A DNA stretch of 64,000 nucleotides from Lethocerus indicus. Taxonomy: Eukaryota > Arthropoda > Insecta > Hemiptera > Belostomatidae. The translations under genes were made by a program, and so were the position numbers. Below, piece by piece: positions 56,101-64,000 of the stretch (its first letter is position 1; every line of letters begins with the position of its first letter). The stretch spans positions 25,121,872 to 25,185,871 of the forward strand of contig JACDQD010000004.1 in NCBI GenBank assembly GCA_019843655.1, read 5' to 3'. A model generated the notes under the pieces. The model did no database searches. It was given only the letters and a program-made list of their open reading frames with translations, and was not told the origin of the DNA.

Positions 56101-59100
56101 AAGCCGTGGATCTACGCACATGCCGGCAAATAACAATGGCAAACAATGCCGGCACTCCCCACCCTCCGACACATTTGGTCTTCTTTTATTCGGGTTCAGA
56201 ATCCGTTCAGGGCTAACCCAGAGCGGGGAACTCGATCCCCGGCTTGAGAGTTTAGACTGACTGAAACTCTATAGGTCTTTGGATCTTGATAGATTAAAAT
56301 ATTTATAATCGATACAAACCCTATATACAGTTTTAATTCTAGATATCGTCCTTACTCCTCTGCCCGCTCGGGTATTGTGCAGTTACTTGGAGAGAATTTA
56401 ATTTGTATTCCTATCGTTAGTTAACGTATGTCGCGTGTAAGCCTCTTGTAGATCGTCATTAGCAGACATAGACAGAGATATTGTGGTATGAACTTGCCCT
56501 TTGATTCCACGTATTCAATTGGTCCATCAGTCTATGAATTCTCCTCTGTTCATGTAATATTGCCAGAGTATAATTGCAATACAATATTAGGGAGAGAATT
56601 ATCCTTCTTTTCCCCGTTCACCCGGCACAAAATCATAATTGCGACGAGAACTTTTTAACTTTTCCCGAGTACCAGATATTGTACTTCGTTCGCTGGGTAT
56701 CAAACATTTCTGCGGTCATAATATTTTTACCTATTTCCGCGGCTTCCGTACTGTCACTATCGGCCTCTGCCCTCCAACGGATGGAAGCTTGTTTCTCGGT
56801 ACAAGATTTGCAATAAATTAAAAATAGCCAGTCCTCTATCGGTTCGGATGTGTGATAGGAAGGGGCAAAAGAGGGGCCGGGTGCAGCGACCTTGCGTCTC
56901 CAGACGCCGCATTGCGTCACGAGGACTCGAGTTTAGCTAAAGAAGACAACAGTATGGACTCTATTTTATAAGGATAGGTTCGGGGATTTCTTAGCACCCC
57001 CCCCCCTGGCACCAATCGTGAAGGGGGATATTAATGCTGTAATTTACCGAGCCCCATTGTACCTGGATAAAAGCTCTGTATGTTCCAGAGTGATCAGTTC
57101 GTGCTTCATATAGAAAATAAAAATAAATAACGTTCTGTGCTTTATATTTTTGAATTTTTAAATAGATGGCGCCTCTAGTGATGCAGTTAAATGACAAAGT
57201 AATCTGGAGCATAGATTTTGTAGCGTACCATACCGATTTTTAGCTTGCTTGGGTTGCTGTGCATTTGACATTGCGTAAAACAAGTGTTAAGCGGTAGGTA
57301 TTTAATGGTATTAAAAAGGGACAATAATCTTAGCATGATGTGTTAAGCCCGTTATAAAACAAGGTACACTGTGATTTTGCAACACCCGAGATTACTTGCC
57401 TTGATTACAATGAGATGTTATTTGTTTGTGGGTAAAGGATCGGCCCTTTCTGATGAGTCACAGAAGATTGTGACTCGCAATATTGCTTCATGACATGTGC
57501 GTTACGAGTTATTTCTCTGTATTTGCAATATGGCTTTTCATTCTAACATTACTTTGGGCGTGACCTATTTTGTTTCGCGTTCGTTATATAGTTTCTTAAA
57601 AGGAACTTTGAAATTCAAATGGGGTTACGCGATTTATGTAATATGCTAATGACGCCACTGTGAAAAGAACTTCTGTGGCGGACGATTGTATGGGTTTGTA
57701 GTTTCCCTTTTATACAGTACTTTGCACCAAAGCAGACCTCGTATTAAAAAAATGCCGTTGTTCTATTTCAGTGCATCGTAAACGCCTGAAACAACTTCGG
57801 GATTATTTCTGGGCGAATAACTTAATTCGGCCCTTAGTAGATTTTATTTCCAATCAATCATTCGATAGGTATATTTCTATATCGGTAATTATTTTTTTGT
57901 CCGTCGGAGCGGATGGTGTTTGTTTGATCGTAAAAGGGGTCCCGGAGATTTATTATTATACATCCCGTTGTAACGAGTTATATTGTTGGGCGAGGTGAGG
58001 AATGTGCTGAGCCCATGATTGATGACCATAATAGGACACTTAAAGCCGGCTGAGGGACGTTAAAGCTTTTTAGGCCCATTCCCTTAAACGCCCCGGGACC
58101 TAGGCTATTGCCAGACCGACCGATTATCACTTATGTATCATTTGAAAATCCACTACTACCCTTCAGGGTAGGTCTATCTATATAGCAGACTCTCATTTCA
58201 TAGTGTTGGTATTTTATAGCTACATTACTACATTTATAATTTAAATATGAACTAGCTGAATGAACCAGCTTGTTGCTTCTCCTCGTTCTAGCACTACATT
58301 TTTGGGTACTCAAAATTGCACTGTAGATGAAAGACCTGTCCATCCTGTTGATTGGAACTTACGAAACAATGTACACATTAAATTTGGGATCACCTGCAAT
58401 CATTCTCAATCATACTGTTCTATATTAGTTCCTGGGTTCTGCACTGATGTTGATACAACTTCATTTATATATACACGTCTCTGATCATTAAATTACATGT
58501 AGTTTTTTATTTATTAATTAGTTTTGAATAATTTACTAGTTTTATTTCTTAATGTAGTACTTTGGGCTATACAGGTTTTCATAGTTTCTCCGGCTTCCTT
58601 GACCGCGTTGTAAACTCTTCTCTGTGGCTGGTAATGTATAACATAATGTTCAGATTATATAGGATCATAAAACGGTCCACTCGGCGTTACTGGGTAGAGC
58701 GTTGTAAACAACCTATTGCAAAAAACGCGCTTGCAAAATAATAACGACGTTGATAAATGTCCCAATTAGGTCACTGGCTGTATAAGTACGTCAAGGATTA
58801 CGCTTAATAATGCTTTAAATTTTCCAGTAACAAAAACCGTTGACGTCGACCAAAAAAAGGTAATGATTGGGCAGAGTCGTTCTCCTATTCACCGCGTAAC
58901 ATCACCATGTAGAGATATACATCATAAGCGCAAAACTGTTCCGTCAGCAATTGAAATTTCGCCTTTAACCTCGTCAATCATATTTGAATTTATTTACTTC
59001 CCATAAACACGTTTGAATATTGCAAAATATTAACTACCCTAATGGATTAAGCAACGTAATAAATTTATCAAAACAATACATTTTTTCTGCATTTATGCGG

Positions 59101-60886
59101 AATTTAAACGAGACTATTTTGGCAATTACCCAAATAAAATGGAGTAAAATTGTCGACCGTGAGGGAACAAAGGTAATATTTCCCAAACCGTGTCAACAAT
59201 GTCGCACAAATATAAATGTAGGATATTTATTATCTTAAGGGTTGCATCTTGATTCTTTGTTGTCGCAAATATTCTTAGAAACCCGGTGGAAATTAGAGCG
59301 ATGTTGGAAAAGCTGGAGAGATAGGGACTAGCGATGGTCTCAGTATCGGTTAGTAACGTCTGACGCAAACGGGGTTTAGGTTGACGTCAAAACAAGTTCC
59401 GCCCTCCCTACAGCATAACTTCCTCCCACAATATCCGTTATTGAACAACCGTATTTGTATACCCGCCGTAAATGATGGGAGACATGAAAATGTTTCTTTT
59501 TTCCTTAATTGGTTAGACCGCCCGTCCAACATGTCAAGATGCCGCCCGAGATCATTTTAACAGGCACAAATCATCGTTTCATTTTTTCATGATACCGTTG
59601 GTGGTGGGAGGCTGGGTTGCATGCCTCTGCGGTGAGCCGGGCAACGGTCACCGATGACTATGCGTGAGATTCACACTCCCGACAGGCTTGTTTTTATTGT
59701 TTTTGTTTTTTTTGTTCACAATCGCCTCATTACGTGTCCATTTTTTTCTTTTTCAGCGTATGACCCCCCGCTTCCGCTCGTTACACGTTGGAACCGCGAA
59801 GTTCGCCCTTCGCCCTTCGAGGTAGATGACAGATCGCAAGGTAGGCACCACCCGAAACGGGCAATTCTTACAAGCTTAGTCTCCTAGCGGCCGGTTAGGT
59901 AGTTGTACCCACCTTCTCGGTGAGAACTAACGGCCGCTATCTCATCGGTAATAAAATACTGCACAGTATCGTATTGCATGATCAATAGTTTCGCTTCATT
60001 GCGCTTTGCCGGAAGGTCAACTGACCGGTGTATAGTTTCCTCGTGCTCTTTTCACTCCGAATACTGATTAGTTAGAAAGTTAACATTTGTTAGTGGACCG
60101 ATTTCAAACGTTTCTCACGTCTTGTAGATTATTTAAAATCAATTTGTTTGACCACCACTGAATATAATCTCAGGCGGGCATTATTTCGTTTCTCATAAAC
60201 CTCTGGTTCGTTATCAGTTGGGCGAATTTGCAGACAAGGGCGTTATCGCATTTGAGTTTGTATAGTATAGTTCGACGCCTAAGGGAATTCTCGACTTAAT
60301 TGAAATTATCATAATCGGTCTTTGTGCAGTCGGTGGTCTCGGTTGGCTCAAACGTGCATGGTGGGAGGTGGAAGCCCCGGCTTGATAAGTAGTTAGAGGT
60401 GAATGGGACTGGAATTAGCTCGGGGGACATTTCGCGTGACGACCCTTTAACTATTAATATCCCCGAGGGTGAGGCACCTCACCTCTCCCTTTCCCTTCCC
60501 CGGCTGCATCAACAGAAACAAGGGTTTTCCCGCACTTCACCCCGGACGTTTAACTCCGTGTCGCTTCGCCCTTATAAATAGTAAACGAGCTTTTGGGGGG
60601 ATGAAGCGCGCCTAGCGTTTTCTCTCCTAGAAGAATTTCTCTCTACCTGCTGCTCCACTGGTCATTCGCGGAATTTCTCCTTTGAAAATAAACGTGTATT
60701 TTCAACCCAACGTAAACTATTCGTTCACGAAATTGCTGGCAGCCTACTCAGCCTCTGAAGATTTGTTTAAAAATAAGAAAGACTTATTTCTGGTCCTACC
60801 GACTGGCTGGAAATATTGTTCGAAAACTGGTAAAAACAGTATTGTAAGACGATATTTCATAAATGAAATAACATTCGATTGGATTC

Positions 60887-61359
60887 TTAACCCTTTCGCT
60901 ACTACGGGTGACAATAGTCGCAAAACGCCGCTTATACACGAACGCCGCATCTCTTACAGAAATTGAGCCAAAAATCAAGGCAGATGCTATCAACTCGATT
61001 TTTTCAGTTCGCAAACAATTGCAAGCGCTATTGCAATGTTTATTTCTTTCGACAATGCTTTGTAATTGGCCTCTGGCACTCGAATGTATAATAATAGTTA
61101 GCCGTAATTTGATTGCGTCAGAAGATAGGAACGAAACCTATGCGTGATAAAACTGCATTAAATTTATATAAATATTGTAAATTGTGGTATAATCATTTTA
61201 AATTACAAAGTAAAATTATAATGTTACAAAGTCGTTTTTGAGACAAAAGTCTTGGCTCCGAATGTTAAAGATTGTGCGCGCTTAATGTTCAATGCACTTT
61301 CGGTGCTCCGTTCCACGCAAGCCACTCCGCGGCGGAGACCGCCGTAGCGAAAGGGTTAA
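60887..61359. mobile_element. piggyBac-type MITE
   Basis: The 465-bp element spans 60,891-61,355, flanked by TTAA at 60,887-60,890 and 61,356-61,359. Its ends are perfect inverted 12-mers CCCTTTCGCTAC and GTAGCGAAAGGG. TTAA duplications and termini starting CCC are hallmarks of piggyBac elements. No transposase motif is visible inside, so it is non-autonomous. Confidence 0.75.
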
Positions 61360-62116
61360 CTTAGTAGGTCTAATAAATCATTACCAATTACCTTTCCCTG
61401 TGAGGTATTGCTAACGAACAATACTCAAAAAATAAATTTGTTTTAAATACATTTTATGACGAGATAACCCCGGAATCGAATATAATTTTGAAAGAATTAC
61501 AAATCGGTCGGACAATGATAGGGTTGGTCCGAGGGCCGCGTCGACAGGTGGGACATCTTTGGCCCGTAGAATCTATCAACTTTAACTGAAGGCCAGAGTA
61601 GACGTCCTGGGTAGAAACAACTGCGGAGTCGTTTCGGGAGCTTTGAACTAATTAAGTCAATTAAACTGTTAATTCCATTACCCTTTAGATCCGCTCCTTT
61701 AAGAACAAAGACCGAGAGAGAGGTCTGCGTTAGTTATCGCGGCGGTTAACCTCCCTAATGGACGCAAGTACTACACTTTCAAGCGACTACAGTTACGTTT
61801 GTAATACCTCCTATGGTAATAATCTTAAATTATTAGAATCTATTATTGTCTGATATGATAGGCTACCTGCATTTACTATATACGAGAGTTTGTATTGATG
61901 TTTTTCTTTTCGAGATATTGGTGTTAAACAAAGTAATCCAATTCTTACTATTTCAAACTACTTAAAATGGAATAATAACATTTGTTGATTATTTTTGAGA
62001 ACTAATGCATGAATTAAAACATTCCCCGTACATATAAATAAGCTATGTATGTCTAGTTTTATAAATAATGCACTGTGCTCGTCGAACATTGAAAACAATT
62101 CTAATTCGTAGAGTTC

Positions 62117-62290
62117 GTGTGTTTCTGTCTCCTCTGGCTAGTTTGGTCTATTGGTAGACTGGTTTCGGCTGCTCGCCATCTTCAGTAGCGGTGTTAGTCA
62201 CTTTGGCACTTTTGATGTTTTTTGTGCATTCCCACTGCACAATCACTGTCACTTGTACTGTGGTGGTTGTCTGTCCTGTGTATTTATATG
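62117..62290 (+). repeat. Left inverted arm
   Basis: The arm runs through TCTCCTCTGGCTAGTTTGGTC, GACTGGTTTCGGCTGCTCG and CATCTTCAGTAGCGGTGTTA, and on to GTGGTGGTTGTCTGTCC. It matches the reverse complement of 63,470-63,622 with moderate divergence and small gaps. Confidence 0.75.
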
Positions 62291-62378
62291 TCTCTTGTTA
62301 TTGAGTTTTTGGGGAATGTTGTTCGTGTTATTTGGGTTGGGAGGGATTTTTTATTCGGCTTAAGTCTGTCGGATTATC

Positions 62379-62398
62379 GATCAAATATATATTTGATC
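62379..62398. repeat. Perfect 20-bp palindrome
   Basis: GATCAAATATATATTTGATC is fully self-complementary; it lies between the left arm and the minisatellite. Confidence 0.9.
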
Positions 62399-62439
62399 AC
62401 ACAAAATTTATTGAAAGTTTATTTTTAGTAATCTAGTTA

Positions 62440-63372
62440 ATCGGTGCAAGTGGACCCAACGAACTTTAGTTAAGTACATTTCCGCACCACCCTCAGGGGG
62501 GCGCTAGTTTATCGGTGCAAGTGGACCCAACGAACTTTAGTTAAGTACATTTCCGCACCACCCTCAGGGGGCGCTAGTTTATCGGTGCAAGTGGACCCAA
62601 CGAACTTTAGTTAAGTACATTTCCGCACCACCCTCAAGGGGCGCTAGTTTATCGGTGCAAGTGGACCCAACGAACTTTAGTTAAGTACATTTCCGCACCA
62701 CCCTCAGGGGGCGCTAGTTTATCGGTGCAAGTGGACCCAACGAACTTTAGTTAAGTACATTTCCGCACCACCCTCAGGGGGGCGGTAGTTTATCGGTGCA
62801 AGTGGACCCAACGAACTTTAGTTAAGTACATTTCCGCACCACCCTCAGGGGGCGGTAGTTTATCGGTGCAAGTGGACCCAACGAACTTTAGTTAAGTACA
62901 TTTCCGCACCACCCTCAGGGGGGCGGTAGTTTATCGGTGCAAGTGGACCCAACGAACTTTAGTTAAGTACATTTCCGCAACCACCCTCAAGTGGGCGCTA
63001 GTTTATCGGTGCAAGTGGACCCAACGAACTTTAGTTAAGTACATTTCCGCACCACCCTCAAGGGGGCGCTAGTTTATCGGTGCAAGTGGACCCAACGAAC
63101 TTTAGTTAAGTACATTTCCGCACCACCCTCAGGGGGGCGGTAGTTTATCGGTGCAAGTGGACCCAACGAACTTTAGTTAAGTGCATTTCCGCACCACCCT
63201 CAGGGGGCGCTAGTTTATCGGTGCAAGTGGACCCAACGAACTTTAGTTAAGTACATTTCCGCACCACCCTCAGGGGGGCGGTAGTTTATCGGTGCAAGTG
63301 GACCCAACGAACTTTAATTAAATACATTTCCGCAACACCCTCAGGGGGGCGGTAGTTTATCGGTGCAAGTGC
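62440..63372 (+). repeat. 13-copy, 70-72 bp minisatellite
   Basis: Units begin ATCGGTGCAAGTGGACCCAA at 62,440, 62,511, 62,581, 62,651, 62,721, 62,792, 62,862, 62,933, 63,005, 63,076, 63,147, 63,217 and 63,288. A partial 14th starts at 63,359. Copies are nearly identical; most differences are in the run of G in CCCTCAGGGGGCGCTAG, which varies in length and in CGC versus CGG. Copies 2, 4 and 11 carry CAGGGGGCGCT exactly, the core of the CTCF insulator motif. Confidence 0.97.
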
Positions 63373-63425
63373 ACCGGTAATAATTTGTATTTAAAGAGAA
63401 AGCAAAAGTGTGGTGCATATAATAA

Positions 63426-63428
<3 letters not shown>

Positions 63429-63467
<39 letters not shown>
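63429..63467. repeat. (TA)n microsatellite
   Basis: About 39 bp of AT repeats between the minisatellite and the right inverted arm. Confidence 0.95.
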
Positions 63468-63469
<2 letters not shown>

Positions 63470-63470
<1 letters not shown>

Positions 63471-63622
63471 GACAAACGGACAACCACGACTGTGACAATG
63501 ACAGTGCAGTGAGGATGCCCAAAAAACATGCAGGTACCAAAGTAACACCGCTGCTGAAGATGGAAAGCCGAAACCGGTGTAGCAAAAGACCAAACCAGCG
63601 AGAGGAGACAAACACACAATAT
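63470..63622 (-). repeat. Right inverted arm
   Basis: The reverse complement carries GTCTCCTCTCGCTGGTTTGG, CACCGGTTTCGGC and CATCTTCAGCAGCGGTGTTA, the counterpart of the left arm. Confidence 0.75.
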
Positions 63623-64000
63623 CTACGATATTCCAAACCCTCGCAGCCCACAAAACAGGGGAACTATTCTAATTCGAATTTACTAGCTTTGAGGAACAAA
63701 AATACATTTAATGTTACCCTGGGTTATGTAATATTAGTCAATGAACTGAAAGAAACATGTGCGGCGATAAAATAAATCGACTTGCGGCGTGTAGCAGTGC
63801 AGCTGGTCAACCCGCATTATGTCGTTTCCTTATTTACTGCAACATGCCGTTTTGAATACCGGGCCCTCTCAATATATTCAAGATGTGCGTGGCAATGCTC
63901 GAGGAGTTTAGGTGAGCGGACCTTCCGCCCTGTGGCGAATGGAAGCCAACGCGGCTCTTAAACAAGGGAATACCCAATTGAAGTTCTAATTTAAGACCCA

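Larger units (their letters stand above)
51056..64000. other. Long first intron or intergenic DNA, repeat-rich
   Basis: No coding exon is supported. CpG and G+C are clearly higher than in the gene bodies to the left. The stretch contains a SINE-like B box (52,821), one arm of a dispersed repeat (53,085-53,150), SINE-like DNA near 56.1-56.3 kb, a piggyBac-type MITE (60,887-61,359) and the minisatellite with inverted arms (62,117-63,622). Confidence 0.5.

Noticed and set aside
57771..57998. Frame following an acceptor-like TATTTCAG
   Set aside because: Considered as exon 2 of the right-hand gene, but phase, missing donor and lack of a recognisable motif give no support.
62440..63372. CRISPR-like array
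   Set aside because: Units are contiguous tandem copies with no unique spacers; it is a minisatellite in a eukaryotic intron.
63341..63775. Overlapping open frames on both strands
   Set aside because: They run through the TA microsatellite and the inverted arm, encoding Tyr-Ile repeats; not coding.

Overview
The window reads as nuclear DNA of an insect, probably one with a fairly large, AT-rich genome. The genes are split by many introns of 63 nt to more than 12 kb. The alpha-catenin C-terminus resembles the fly protein more than the vertebrate one. The repeats (an internally deleted mariner, a TTAA-flanked piggyBac-type MITE, tRNA-like SINE heads) are typical of insects. The species cannot be fixed from sequence alone; a hemimetabolous insect is plausible.

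Layout. 1-14,267 is mostly gene-free, with CpG at normal frequency, scattered SINE-like modules, a mariner remnant and one isolated exon-like block on the minus strand. 14,268-16,408 (minus) is a probable two-exon small-protein gene, divergent from EME1. 16,888-20,740 (plus) is EME1, the non-catalytic partner of MUS81, in nine coding exons. 22,022-22,480 (plus) is an intronless PHD-finger/coiled-coil ORF. 23,705-31,350 (plus) is the spliceosome-disassembly helicase DHX15/Prp43 in 14 coding exons. 33,274-35,714 (minus) is the mitochondrial GrpE cochaperone in six exons, convergent with DHX15 and divergent from alpha-catenin. 36,901-47,778 (plus) is alpha-catenin, with an untranslated first exon, and its 3' UTR may run to about 50.2 kb. 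51,013-51,055 is the first coding exon of an unidentified gene whose first intron fills the rest of the window. That intron holds SINE-like DNA, a piggyBac MITE and a 13-copy minisatellite between inverted arms.

The most interesting signal is in alpha-catenin. Two adjacent, homologous exons (44,456-44,525 and 44,589-44,661) both encode the acidic phospho-linker between the M region and the actin-binding domain. Their phases are identical, the intron between them is only 63 nt, and joining or skipping both breaks the frame, so exactly one must be used. One version carries Ser/Thr kinase-acceptor positions and the other has Glu or Pro there, so the choice could act as a splicing-coded phosphomimetic switch. 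A 30-nt in-frame microexon candidate lies just after the vinculin-binding helix of the same gene.

At a larger scale, CpG is scarce from about 14.3 to 50.8 kb, covering the expressed genes, and normal outside. This is the pattern expected from germline gene-body methylation. The genes do not form a pathway: DNA repair (EME1), splicing (DHX15), mitochondrial protein import and folding (GrpE) and cell adhesion (alpha-catenin) are simply neighbours, some sharing promoters.
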